From assembly GCA_903813345.2 (NCBI GenBank), contig CAIIXF020000010.1, positions 24,287,740 through 24,351,739 on the forward strand: a DNA stretch of 64,000 bases. The letters run 5' to 3'. The notes under the pieces are model-generated. The model was not told where the DNA came from, did no database searches, and saw nothing but the letters and a program-made list of their open reading frames with translations. Position numbers and translations under genes: made by a program. Origin of the DNA: Owenia fusiformis (taxonomy: Eukaryota; Annelida; Polychaeta; Sabellida; Oweniidae). The stretch's first letter is position 1. Every line of letters begins with the position of its first letter. This document shows positions 12,320 through 23,984 of the stretch, piece after piece.

Positions 12320-13215
12320 GTTCTTTCTGGCCTAATGGATATTCTTCATTTTGAAATTGATTTCATGAAATTAACAAGTGAGTGATTGCAAAAGCTCACT
12401 ATGTGAGCTAATAAATGAGCCCTTGGGGAAGAAAGGGTTAATATGTATTTTTGCATTCACCAGAAATACTTGGACACTCAACGATACCTAACCCCTAGAA
12501 ATGCATAAGATACTCTGTTTGTCCAATTGTATTGTTTAGTATATTTTTGAGAGAACCTCATTAACATCTAATGTTATCCGATAAACCATTAATAAGGAAC
12601 AGACAAATAAAAGCAAATAACATAATCATTACTAATAAGCCAAAAGGATTGCTCATGAACACCCAATGCAAGGTATAGTAGAGTGTTGGAGTTGTGATTC
12701 TGAAAGCGGACACTCTCAATGGTGTATTGAAATGTTATCGCAGATGAAGCCTTTTATTTGACCCTAATCTTCACTACTATTAAACACAGTGGATTGAGAT
12801 GCGTTTGTAATTACGTACTTCAAAAAAACGAACTGCGAAACGAAAATTATCAAAATACTTATCTGTAAACGTAACGAGATATGGATGCGGATACGTTTTA
12901 GCTAATCCGTTGTGCGAAACCTCTCTATTACCTCACTTATGTTACGTAAACAGAGCTTCAAAAAACGGTTAAGATCTGCACTTCTAACCCATTCCGTTTA
13001 CATAACAATAGTGATGTATTAAATCAATGATTCTAGAGTCTTTTGAACTATTCGTTCGTAAACATCTGCATTTTCTGATACATAAGATTTTGACACATGT
13101 TTGTGATGAAAAGGTCGTTGGAATTCTACCTACAACGCAGTGAAACATGAAAAAGAGAAAAATTGTACATACGAAGTTCTGACATTTTGTTCTAAATCGA
13201 GTGGATCACCAGTGC
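12320..13215 (-). repeat. right arm of the 12.9-kb inverted repeat pair
   Basis: Inverted relative to 315-945. It carries an extra segment near 12375-12425 containing GCTCACTATGTGAGC, a small palindrome related to those at 23843-23862 and 57376-57392. This indicates a later insertion or excision in this arm. Confidence 0.6.
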
Positions 13216-13729
13216 TCTAGCCTTTATACTCGAATGGGCTCGGGATCGATCATTCTAAACAGCGCATTGTTGCGCCAGCGCTTTCAAACTTGGCGCACAT
13301 TTTCATGATATTACAGTATTATCTCCAAAAGAGGATTTCTTAATTTTTTGCCCCGGTTTTTTCACACTGAAAATTTTGGTATGTAAGTTAATTTTAAGAA
13401 AATGAAAATCTTTGTTTTTTTACTCATCGAAAAAATACAATTTTTTAATCTTTCATCCAAATATTTTGCTAATTGTTTACGAAAGTGTAACAAAAATACA
13501 TTAAAATTCCATAACTATATTATTCTTTTTTAATTTATAACTATAGGATTTGGCTAAGTCAAGTGAATATACAATCGAATCAGTAATCAAAGTAACACAT
13601 GTTAAAATATTCAAACTGGGGCCTGTGTGATGGTTTCACACTTTTCAAGAAATACTTCACTGGGACTGAGTATGTTGATATTATCATATAAGAAAAGTTA
13701 CAATTTTCCACTTTATTTTTAAATGTATT

Positions 13730-14650
13730 ATGATAATCAAAACTTAAATGGATAAGTTGAACTTCAAAGTTTATTAAAGCTGGTTTCCTGAGAGGACAAT
13801 TAAAAACTACATGATGTGCGGTTTCATTACCATGGTTGTAATTGCATGTAGGAGTTTGACATTTGTAAAATTGTGAGCATGAATATGTGCTTGAAAAATA
13901 AGATCTGATCTGATTGTATTATTAATTATTTTTTGTTGTCTTATATAATCAGGATATATGATGAGAATAGCTTTTTAAATAATTTGACATTTTAATTTTG
14001 CTTTATTTCCGGTTGAATTACATTCCATTTATTTATTAAAACTTTTCACGATTTATCAAAAATAGTCGAAATTTGATACATAGGTCTGAAAGGTCTATGG
14101 AATTTAGTGAAAATTTTTGAGACATAGTATCCAGGCACTGGAACATCAACAACATTCTGTGAACTTTTCTCATTATTTCAAGAGAATTCCAGTTTACATT
14201 TTGAAGACCTTAGTTAAAAACATACCAAATTTAGCGCCAGAGTAGATTTGTAATAAATCTGAGTTATTTTAAATCTCTTACTTGACCACATTCATAAATT
14301 ATGTCATAGAACTCAAAATGTGGCATAATAAAGGAGGAAAACATCAATTTTAAGTCTTCCCCTCTCAACTTATAGGGGCTAGTGCCCTTAAGGTATTTGA
14401 AAGTTTGTCTATTTCACTAATCATTTGATGAATATGTGGTGCAAAAGATACGGTTGACCAACCTAAAATATTCATGTGTTTCAACCTTTGGTAATTATTA
14501 TTCATTTAATTCATCAAAATTATGTTTCCATATTATCCCTAATGTTTCATTAGGATGTTTATGTGATGATGCAATAATTAACCATGCAACTTTTGGCACT
14601 CCTCGTGTGACGAATTAATTATCTATGGATACTGTTTCATAAACCAGGTC
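13730..14650 (-). pseudogene. decayed LINE (non-LTR retrotransposon) reverse transcriptase, C-terminal part
   Basis: Minus-strand reading across many stops gives a typical LINE C-terminal layout. First comes a stretch like LKLMFSSFIMPHFEFYDII (about 14370-14310). Next come HRMLLMFQCL (about 14165-14135) and a terminal cysteine/histidine cluster readable as CQTPTC...HGNETAHHVVFNCP (about 13860-13805). Such a cluster closes many Jockey/CR1-like ORF2 proteins. Endonuclease and catalytic YADD parts are absent, as in a 5'-truncated copy. Clade assignment is not possible by eye. Confidence 0.6.
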
Positions 14651-15285
14651 TCCATCCACAGTTTTTCGGTTTACAGTAGAGATAACAGTCCATTTTAAAA
14701 ACAGAATTTCAAGTTATTTTCATATTCATCATATATTTATATTATAGCAAAAATTGTTCCGAGCCATCACTTTTTCTCATTTTTCAAATACTGTTATTTT
14801 TCAAATACTGTTATACTTATAATCATGTACTTATTACACCTCAAACAAAACAATATGCGGGCATTTTACCCCAACCAGCAAGGCACATGACATGAACTAG
14901 ATCAAAACATCGAAAAACCTTCAAAATGGTTGCCAGAAAGCAATATGGCTGGCCAAAAGTAAATCAGCTCTAGAACTTGATATTCTCTATCATGTTTGCA
15001 AATTCGATGAGCGCTTTTCCCTGAAATATCAACGACAAAAAGCGTGACAATCACGATAACAACCACGATAATGATCACGCCGTCATCATGATGAGTATAC
15101 ATGTATCCCATCGATGGTGTGATAAAAAGTATCATAATAACTATCATGTAATAATATTATGTAATTCAATAAAAATATTTCATGCCCACCCCTCATGAAA
15201 GTTTCGTATCCCAAATGTGTATGTCCTAAAGCTGAACACTCGTCAAATCATTGCTCTCCCATGCTTAAACAGGCTTTGTAGAAAA
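14651..15285. other. non-coding DNA with one array-family fragment
   Basis: About 14885-15000 resembles the GGAAAATCC / CAGCTCTAGAACTT family of 49120-49160. The rest shows nothing I can support. Confidence 0.35.
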
Positions 15286-15288
15286 AAT

Positions 15289-15611
15289 GGGTACCAGGTA
15301 GTAAATCCTCCATGCTGGGTTCAAACTTGGAACCAGGTTGAAAAAAACGGGTACCCAAAAAACGAAAAATACAAATATACAGTATAACATATTAAGTTAA
15401 ATATCATTAGAAAGCCTCTGTCTTTTTCACCCAATTTTTTTGACATGAATATAGCAAGTTATATTTGAAAAACATGACAAATCAATCCTACTCTATTTTT
15501 ATATAGTTCGTTTTTTACATACCCGTTTTTTGGGGTACCCGGTTTTTTTTGACCGGGTACCGGTACCAAGTTTAAACCCAGCATGGAGGATTTACTACCC
15601 GGTACCCAGTA
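15289..15611. mobile_element. MITE with GGTACC-rich inverted ends
   Basis: Inverted arms of about 70 bp share GTAGTAAATCCTCCATGCTG and AACGGGTACCC. The interior is AT-rich and non-coding. A partial relative of its right end is found at 9489-9535. No target-site duplication could be fixed. Confidence 0.7.
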
Positions 15612-15639
15612 TTTTCAACAAACCCGCTTTAACATCAAG

Positions 15640-15835
15640 CCACCTATTGCTAGTGAACAACTCACTTTTATGCTGGATTTTAGGCTTCCAGGTGTACATG
15701 TATACTTAGAGGTTATGTCACTATCGTTGCATATATGCCCGAGGGTTTCAGTGATATATGGCCCGACCTTGGAAGGGTCATTGATCACTGAGAACTGAGG
15801 GCATATGTGCAACTATACGTGACACAAACGATTTA
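15640..15835. repeat. imperfect palindrome
   Basis: GCATATATGCCCGAGGGTTTCAGTG near 15730-15753 is mirrored near 15783-15812 (CACTGAGAACTGAGGGCATATG), giving overlapping look-alike reading frames on both strands. It is likely another hairpin element. Confidence 0.45.
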
Positions 15836-15870
15836 TAACATACCTATGATGATCTAGTCTGGTCAGAGAG

Positions 15871-16194
15871 CAGGGGCGGATCCAGGAAGCAACAAGGGGG
15901 GGGGGCCCAAATTTCAGGTCAGAGAAAAAATGTCCGCGCTTGCGCAGAAAAAAATTTTGGGCCCCTAAAATCCAAAAGTGGGCCCAAATTTTGAAATTTT
16001 GGGGCCATTTTCTTCAAAATTTGGCCTGAAATTAACAAATAAGGCCTTAAAAGGCCCAGTAATGACCAAAAAGGCCCACTTTTTGGGGCCTGAAGGCCTT
16101 GTTTGGCCCAAAAATTTTTTTGGGCACAATTTTTTTTTTCTGGGCCCACCCAAGGGGGGGGGGGCCCGGGCCCCTCCCCCCTAATCCGCCAGTG
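15871..16194. mobile_element. GC-rich MITE with 5-bp target duplication
   Basis: Ends CAGGGGCGGATCC and (inverted) CACTGGCGGATTA are flanked by GAGAG at 15866-15870 and 16195-16199. The interior is a chain of GGGCCC, AAAATTTTGGGGCC and AAGGCC palindromes. Overlapping reading frames on both strands are artefacts of the symmetry. Similar GGGGCGGATCCAGG-ended MITEs are known from many invertebrates. Confidence 0.75.
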
Positions 16195-16739
16195 GAGAGT
16201 ACCGTTTTCTTATCTAATTGACTAGCAATGGTTCGGAAATGTTGATTTATTCCCATGTTTGTATCTTACGAATGTACGAGTCAATTTGACCTAGGCCTAA
16301 TGTATGACGTAGTCCCAGCGTCCTGGATTGCATTTCAAATCTGGTCCTGGACCAATCAGAAAGTTAGCGGGCGCGGGCTATTCAAAAGTTATATTAGCCC
16401 GCTGTCTTGTGAACAGTTTACACTATACATCATCAAAGGTATGTTATAATAATACTTAAACTCTCATGTGATCTAGTTTTTTATGACCTTTGAACAAAAT
16501 GACAAAATTTCAACTGCAGGTCATTGATATTGACATAAAGGTAACTTCCTTTTGTATACGTATATGTCATATGTCACTTACTAAGTAAACATTCTCCAGC
16601 GTGACCCAGTTTTAGATTTTCTCCATTACAGATAGCTGCATCCAATGCACACTTATTGCCAAAAGTTCTACTTGTCATCTCTAAAATCAAACAACAATTG
16701 TAATTATAAGTTTTCCATTTTTAAGTATAACAACAACCA

Positions 16740-17500
16740 TACACATGAAGTGGGTAAAGTTGCCTGCATATTGGTATTGGGATTCAAAATCAACAGCAGC
16801 TGGTGAGCTTGAATCTCAATATTAATACAAATATGAATCCTAATATGAATCCAAACATTGTTACTTACATGTATATCATTATAGCAAATAATGTTGATTT
16901 TTCTGTATCAAATGTGTTCGAATCTCAATACAAGCACAAATATGATCACGTATTAGGATTCGTCAACTCTGTTTAAATCCTAATGTGAATCCTTATATGA
17001 ATACAAATATAAGTTATTGAATGATTTGAAATGCAATACAGGATATATTCTACTAGAGACATTTTGTATTGGAACGAGACGAAGTCGAGTGCCAATATTG
17101 AATACATAATATCGAGAACAGAATATATTAGAATTAGAATGTTTATATGAATCAAAATATTGTTATTTATATCATTATAGGAAATAATAAATGTTGATTT
17201 ATATGCAGCAAAAGGGTTCGAATACCAATACCAATACAAATATGATCTCATATTAGGATTCGTCAACTCTGTTTGAATCCCAATATTAATCCTAGTATGA
17301 ATCCAAATATGGTCATTCACATCATTCTAGCAAATGATGTAGATTTCTCTGCAGCGAACATGGTCGAGTGCCAATACCAATACAAAAAAGCTCATATTAT
17401 GATTCACCAACCACTCTGTTTAATCCCAATATGAATCCTAATATGAATCCGAATATGGTTATTTTATATCATTATATTTTATATCATTACCAATACAAAT
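16740..17500. repeat. tandem diverged repeat with ATGAATCC / CCAATACAAATATGA motifs
   Basis: Three or four units of about 150-250 bp share CCTAATATGAATCC, AATACCAATACAAATATG and ATATCATTATAGCAAAT. The same family, in the opposite orientation, flanks 23985-25475. Confidence 0.6.
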
Positions 17501-17557
17501 AGTCCAGTCAAAGAAACATTTAACCCAAAACTAATTGTAATTGTTTATCAATTTATA

Positions 17558-18581
17558 CGAGGGTTGATCATAAAGTTCTCATAATATCTCTCTAATTTCT
17601 TTACTTTTCAATATATTCCGATGAAATTTTCACAGAATGTACAGCATAGAATGTCTTATTAATTGAGCAAAAAATATTTAGTTTAACAGAAATATTAAAT
17701 AAGAAACGGTTGCCATAGTAGCGGGAAATCAAGGCACACGGGGCAAATAAAAATAATTGAGAGAATGGGCTTAATTAACCATGTTTACATACATAATAAA
17801 CTCTCATGAATTACCAAACACGTTAAAATGTTAACTTGAATATGTTGTAAAGTGCTTTAACAATTAAATAAATCGATCGTGTAAATTAGGTGATGTCATA
17901 GGGGATGATTTCATGCTTCATTAGATGTGATACCAGAGTCTGACACTCAAAGCTGATGATCAGAAATGACTGAGTAAGAGAATGCAATAGATGCAGAGAT
18001 CTTCAGAAAAATAAAATTCATACTGATAAAATGTTTTGTTAAGTTTGTAAGATCCTTTGGTCAGACTAAACATGATCTAAAACAAATATATTACTAAGAT
18101 ATCAACAAAATTACACCCTGTGTGTGGACTGTACATGTTAAAAATGAACTAAAGGGGCAAAATCAATTTTCCTCAGGATATTTGACAAAACAGTCATGGG
18201 GTCTCACAGTCACTTCTAATGAAGCATAACAATCATCCATTATGCGATCACACAATTCACATGACCATTATAATAGTTCACAACAGTCTAGAGCACATAT
18301 TATTTGACAATTTAATGTGTTTAATAGCTTATTTGACAACTTATTATGTATTTAAACATGGTTAATGGGGGCTATTCTAGCTATTTTTTTTATTTGCCCC
18401 GGGTGCCTTGATTTAAAGTTACTATGGCAACCATTTCTTATTTAATGTTTGTGTTATTCTAAATATTGTTTGCTGGATTAATATACCATTCCATGCTGCA
18501 CATTCTGTGAAAATTTCATTGAAAATTATTAAAAAATAAAGAAATCAGAGAGATATTAAGAGAACTTTATGATAACCCTCG
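17558..18581. mobile_element. mariner-type MITE, 1024 bp
   Basis: Termini CGAGGGTTGATCATAAAGTT (left) and the inverted CGAGGGTTATCATAAAGTT (right) are flanked by TA at 17556-17557 and 18582-18583. Arms of about 240 bp are well matched. The centre is non-coding with no transposase remnant. Confidence 0.85.
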
Positions 18582-18894
18582 TAAATGCATATGAAATGAC
18601 ATACTAAAAATCTATTTAGTGGAACATGGTACCCCTCCCTTTGAAAAATAGACCCCCTAGGGTTTTTTCAAATTCCTGCCATTCTTTAAAAGTAATTTTA
18701 TAATTTCTTGCTTGTAATAAGGTTATTCATCTAAAATGTTGCATTAAATCTGCACAGTAATTTTACGTGAACGCCATTATATTCCTAAAAAGCCACTTAA
18801 CCATGTATAAAATTAATCGTAGATTAACTTTGTTGTGTACTCTATATGTATGCAAATTAAGTGAATTGTGCATGTATTAGTTGTTAAGAAAAAA

Positions 18895-19175
18895 TCATAA
18901 CTTTCGAAAAAATTTAAAAAATTAGGGGTAGGCCTTCATTCGCTTCTCTTACTTTTAAATCACTGGCAGAATGTAGATCACTAACCCCCCTAAGGACTTG
19001 AAAATGAAATCACATTCCTATTATGTACATCTTAAATATAAATAATATAAATATAAAAAGTCATAATTTTCTGAAAAAATTGAAAAATAAGGATAGGCCT
19101 TCATTTGTTTTATTTATTTTTAAATCACTGGGAGAATTGAGACCACTAACCCTTATGGACTTGAAATGAAATCTT
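18895..19175 (+). repeat. direct duplication of about 155 bp
   Basis: Two copies share TAGGCCTTCATT, TTTAAATCACTGG, CACTAACCC and GGACTTGAAA. No coding content. The upstream 18582-18890 holds nothing I can support. Confidence 0.6.
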
Positions 19176-19183
19176 ATTTATAC

Positions 19184-19575
19184 CAGAACAATGGCAACGC
19201 CAAAGCGTAGCAAATCCCATCGAACAGCCAAGGCTGGCATTTTTACAAACAAAGTAAATAGCAAGTGGCAGCCATTTTTCAAAATGGCCACCTTCTACCA
19301 AAAGTGTCATTATACAGTGTGCCATGCATATGGTATTCACATAACAAATATGAACAAAATCGCTCAACTACTTTTCGAGTTATAGTAAAATATGTTAAAA
19401 TGGCCGCCATTTTTCAAAATGGCCACCTTCTACCAAAAGTGTCATTAGACAGTGTGCCAGCTTATATTATTCACATACCAAATATGAACAAAATCGCTCC
19501 ACTACTTTTCGAGTTACAGCAAAAATCGTAAAATAACGAGTAAAGGCTGCCATTTTTCAAGATGGCTGCCATGTG
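19184..19575 (+). repeat. second copy of the 135-bp array element, 3' truncated
   Basis: It has the same head module as 1221-1262 (AAATCCCATCGAACAG) followed by about two 134-bp units. The GGAC tail seen at 2431-2535 is missing. Adjacent 19576-20030 is mostly featureless but ends in GTGGACACCC, resembling a mariner-type terminus without a visible partner. Confidence 0.75.
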
Positions 19576-20039
19576 CTAGCTTTATTAATGTCCTACATAA
19601 TCTTTTTTACATTTAAAACATATTGCAATTACAGTTTTACATATTGCACCTAAATTACCGTAAAATCGACACTGGATCCAATTTCCTGAGAGGGAGGTAC
19701 AAACAAAAAGACAATATGGAAAAATGTGTGAAAGTGTGGAGAAAACGGTACAATTTTGAACTGGAACATAAATAATGTTTTGACCACAAAAAAATACACT
19801 GTGTCAATCCCACTTGAATGCTAACTTGACACAGTGCTGATTTTACCACCTCTCATAATGGTCATGATTGCTCAGTTATCCATGGCAATAACACAATGAT
19901 CTAAGTACCATTTGATGGAGGACAAAATATACTTTTTACTGCTACCTTTGTATTTCAAAAATATTGCTTAAAATTCTATTAATCCAACTTTGAAGTTGGG
20001 CATACTTTTTTGTGGACACCCTATAGATATATAAAATGT

Positions 20040-20255
20040 TTTATCCCACCCTCAGTGCTTCATATGATTGTATAATAGCATTGTATAACTGCAGTATAAA
20101 ACCAACACTCATCGGATACAACTCTTGAGAACGATATACAACTCCTGGATAGCGTATACAACTCCTGGGCAGTGTATACAACTCTTCGACTTGATATACA
20201 ACTGCTGAATTTAGATTAACCTTTTATTGATTAAAGATAAGGGTGGGATAATAAG
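20040..20255. repeat. short inverted-end element with 22-bp tandem units
   Basis: TTATCCCACCCT at 20041 and AGGGTGGGATAATA at 20238 are inverted. Between them, about five units of TATACAACTCCTGG-type sequence (20113-20210) form a minisatellite. Confidence 0.5.
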
Positions 20256-20261
20256 ACCATA

Positions 20262-20428
20262 TAATGGTTGATTCTGTATATCGTTATACTCTCGTGAGTA
20301 TATGATATATTCACGCATTCCCTTCAGTCACTCGTGAATATATTCACGCATTCCCTTCAGTCACTCGTGAATATATCATATACTCACTTGAGTATAAACA
20401 CGATATACGGAATCAACCATTATATAAC
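20262..20428. repeat. 167-bp hairpin with internal 34-bp duplication
   Basis: AATGGTTGATTCTGTATATCG is mirrored by CGATATACGGAATCAACCATT. The loop side contains a duplicated stretch around TTCACGCATTCCCTTCAGTC. It is non-coding and could fold as a long stem if transcribed. Confidence 0.7.
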
Positions 20429-21026
20429 CTAATAATATTATATGACGTAACATAAGATATATCACATCATATGTAATGTACAAATCTACTAATCCAAAAT
20501 TCACTTGAGAATCATGGTATTTGATATATCTCTGGCTATACTATATGAAGATAAATAAAATCTCAGGGAGTGTCTAACAAATAAATTCTTCTATTCAATA
20601 ATATTATATAATACACAAGAAGCAATTAAATATTGCATTTTTATCAAATTATGGAGTAAGTTTGTTAACTAGAATGGTACACTTGTTACGCTTGCCGCTT
20701 CTTGTGGTATAGTCCTTTTGTCTCTGGTCTAGGGGTACGATAATGTAACTAAAATATATGATCTCCTTTATTATTCACAATTTAAGACTCATCTAATGCA
20801 AAGCCTTGAATCACCTAACTGCAACCCAAGATCAGTAGATGTTAGCTAGAGATGTTGCCTCTTGAGTTACAATAGTAGTAGACTGACGAATATTTAGGAA
20901 CACATAGCAATACGCATAACAATACTCTCCCTCCATTTGAAAGCTTTGTGTCCCCACAAAGGAAACATAATATTAAAGTATACCATGTATAAAACATTTC
21001 ATGATAAGAGATTCTAATAATATATG

Positions 21027-21113
21027 CAGGCCTGTCAACTTGGGAACACCTAACATGAGTGACTTGGAAATGTTGAACACCTCCCCTACGCTCGCGTTTC
21101 AAACATCCATCAA

Positions 21114-21150
<37 letters not shown>

Positions 21151-21455
21151 AGGTACGAAAATTTTCGAAGGGGGGGGGGGTAGGTACGAAAATTTTCGAA
21201 CGGAATGCGTGACATATACATAATTTGCGTGAAAAGTCCGAACAAAATGCGTACATTTTTTTCGGCGTTCGTATTTTTGCTGTGTAGACGATCTTTTTTA
21301 GAAATTTTTCTACAGAAATCTTTTTGCTTGACAATTACCAGGTAAAATGCGTATTTGCGTGACATTTTCTGTCACGCAAAAATAACTGGCGTGACTTCAA
21401 ATTCTTCAGCAAATGCGTGACAAATACGCAAATTGCGGGACAGTTGACAGGCCTG
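21027..21455. mobile_element. CAGGCCTGTCAAC-ended element, 6-bp TSD, internal G-tract
   Basis: Inverted ends CAGGCCTGTCAACT are flanked by TATATG on both sides (21021-21026 and 21456-21461). The interior has a run of 35 G (21115-21149), then TAGGTACGAAAATTTTCGAA and a second run of 11 G followed by the same 20 bases. Repeated GCGTGACA motifs fill the right half. No coding capacity; the proline or glycine runs read here come from the G-tract. A second copy is at 46192-46721. Confidence 0.85.
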
Positions 21456-21577
21456 TATATGATAACTATGAATTAAACAGTACAGTGTCCAGAGTCATAG
21501 TTAAGGTACAGCTGGAAAGTAACATTTTGGTAAAAAATTGCTATACCTGCACATGTTATTTTCTGGTACAAAATAAA

Positions 21578-21813
21578 GTATGAAGGCATGTATCAATTTC
21601 CTTGCTTTTTTCAGGAAAGTATCATTACATTGTCTTCTTTTAGAATATCTGGTAGGCGTTCAAATGGAACTCCAGGGAATTCTGATATTTCACACTTCCT
21701 GTTTTTCCAAACACAGGGAGCTACCATTGACCTGTTTCCAGGTTTACTAAAAGTAGACAGTGTAATGATACTTTTCTGAAAAAAGCAAGGAAATACACAC
21801 ATGCCTTCATACT
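21578..21813. repeat. 236-bp hairpin with stem of about 65 bp
   Basis: The left arm (21578-21645) and right arm (21748-21813) are almost perfect inverted copies, sharing TTTCCTTGCTTTTTTCAG and AGTATCATTACA. The loop is unrelated. It is a MITE or a potential double-stranded RNA source; no ORF is supportable. Confidence 0.7.
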
Positions 21814-22028
21814 TAATTAGTGTTTCCATTGGTTAAATCAAATTGATATCCAGGCATAATTTTTGTTAAAAATATCAAATTATAACTACACGTATAACTA
21901 ATAAAACTATAAAATCGAAAAGGCTGAAGGGATTGGACTGAAAATTTAAAAATAGGACCCACGGTCCTGTGCTCACACAGTTTGGAACCTTCAGAGGAAT
22001 GTATATCCTGACTTTAAAACAAAAATAT

Positions 22029-22964
22029 GGGTTTACGGAAAAGACCGACCCCACCGACCACCGACCGGTCGGTGCTTTCCACTGGTAGCCTCAAAACAGG
22101 GTTTGAAGAAAATGTGTAAAAGACCGACCATATCATGTAAAAGACCGAACATATTTGTAGCCTTAGAATATTAATAATTTGATTTTGAATGTCAATCGTT
22201 GGACTAGGCAATGTTTTTTACCGATTTTGTACCTTGCAACGAATGGCAAGCAAACAAATTGGTCATGACCGTCTCCTCTCGATTAATTGTCCTGCCTTAG
22301 GTCCTAACCTATCATTAACCAACCTATCGTTTCTACGGGAATCTATCCTAATTTTTTACTGAAATTTAACAATTTCGAAACAAAAATGATTTGTTATCGT
22401 CATAGCCTACTGAATACTGAACACGATATAATGTTACATGCGTTCTCTTATCGGGATTAAAAGTGACTTACCATTTCAGTACACCATGAGATAGCTTTTT
22501 TTGTCATATCAAATGTAGTTTTTACCAGTTGACGTTTAACAACTGAGAAATCAAACATAACGTTACGACGTCAACATCGACGATGTTTGTGTGTTTTTGT
22601 TATTGCGTTTCATATGAATGAAGAATGAACTTAATGCAATGTTACGTGCGTTTTTTTTCCAAAGTGACTAACCAGGATGAAATTGGTCTTCTAACAACTG
22701 AAACATCACTTAAAAATATGACATTACACACCACGATGATGTAACGTTTTCATCGTGATTTGAAATGATAATTATACGTTTTTAAATCACGACCTAGTAA
22801 AGGTACTATAGTCATTGGATTCCCAGTTTTAGTCAAGTTTTTACTTCTAATTTTGCATTTTTTCATCTTTATGTAAAAGACTGTCAGCCGACCACCGACC
22901 ACATGTACCCAACTGTGGAGAGTGACTGGTCGGTGGTCAGTGGTCGGTGTTTTACGTAAACCCC
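22029..22964. mobile_element. hAT-like non-autonomous element, 8-bp TSD
   Basis: Inverted ends GGGTTTACG...CGACC and their complement are flanked by AAAAATAT at 22021-22028 and 22965-22972, an 8-bp duplication as made by hAT transposases. The subterminal parts carry repeated CCGACCACCGACC motifs. The interior has no transposase. The last 190 bp are found again at 34543-34729. Confidence 0.75.
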
Positions 22965-22984
22965 AAAAATATTGATTTGGATTT

Positions 22985-23865
22985 GTAGTCTCGAACTTTG
23001 AGAACCTAGTTTGATGACCTTTGACCTTGAAAATTTTACTTATTCAGAGTTCAGTAAGGTCTTTTGTGATTAAGCTGACCAAAATTAACATCCAAAAATC
23101 AATTTGAAAAATCAACTTTTTTGACCTTTCGAAGGTCACTGAAGGTCAAGTAAAGGTCAAATCCTAAAACTAATGTCAGATTTTAGTTCCTGGCAACTGG
23201 TAGATGATTTTCAAAAAAAATTTGGTCAAATTGAAGCAAGTTGAAAAATAACTTATTTTTACTGTTTTTTGACGTCAAATATCTCAAAAACTGTAAAAAT
23301 CTGATGCTGACATATATTAAGCAATATGTAGGGAATGCTTAAATCTAGTAATGGTGTAATTCATTGCAAGAAATGATCAAGTATAAGGCAAACTTTGAGA
23401 AACTTGTCAATCACAAAACCTGCCATTGACTTTATACATGAGAAAGTTTCCTGAAAATGACATAGTCCTACTTTTTGTCAAATTGTATAGAGTAAACACC
23501 AAAAACTGTAATTCCAAGAGCTTTGAAATATTCAGAGGACATAAGATGCATATACAGCAACTACTTAAAGTTATTTGAAAGTTCTATTTCAACAAAGTGT
23601 CTAGTATTTACAGAAAATTTGACTTTTTGACGTCAAAATCCGCAATTTCTCGGAAACCGGGCGAACTTGGGAAATGGCGACGATAAGTCAAATAGGCATT
23701 ATGGATATGCATAAAATGAATGTGGATATGACTCAATCCGAATAGCAATTTTAATTTGTGCGGCCAATGTTGACGGACGGACGGATGGACGGACGGACCG
23801 ACGGACGGACAGACCAACGGACAGGCGCCTGGTCGATCCCATAGGCTCACTGTGTGAGCCAAAAA
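22985..23865. repeat. repeat element with GGAC microsatellite tail and GGCTCA palindrome
   Basis: It contains GACCTT/AAGGTC-rich sequence near 23020-23160, a GGAC-type microsatellite at about 23773-23823, and a terminal palindrome GGCTCACTGTGTGAGCC. It has the same tail style as 57375-57460 (inverted there). No gene. Confidence 0.55.
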
Positions 23866-23984
23866 AATCACTTCAGAAAACCCCTAACATTCAAATGAAC
23901 ATCGAACAGCATGGATATTCAGTCAACCATGACCCAATTAGAGTGTACTATCCTTACGCGGTTTGTTTGTCTCCTGGTATGAGG

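Noticed and set aside
15919-16256. Several overlapping 60-76 residue frames on both strands
   Set aside because: They arise from GGGCCC/AAAATTTT palindromes of a MITE; the peptides mirror each other and match no domain.
16973-17320. 115-codon minus-strand frame rich in Ile, Asn and Tyr
   Set aside because: It follows ATGAATCC tandem repeats and is low-complexity.
21099-21365. Proline-rich peptide frames
   Set aside because: The proline run is only the complement of a G homopolymer inside a MITE.
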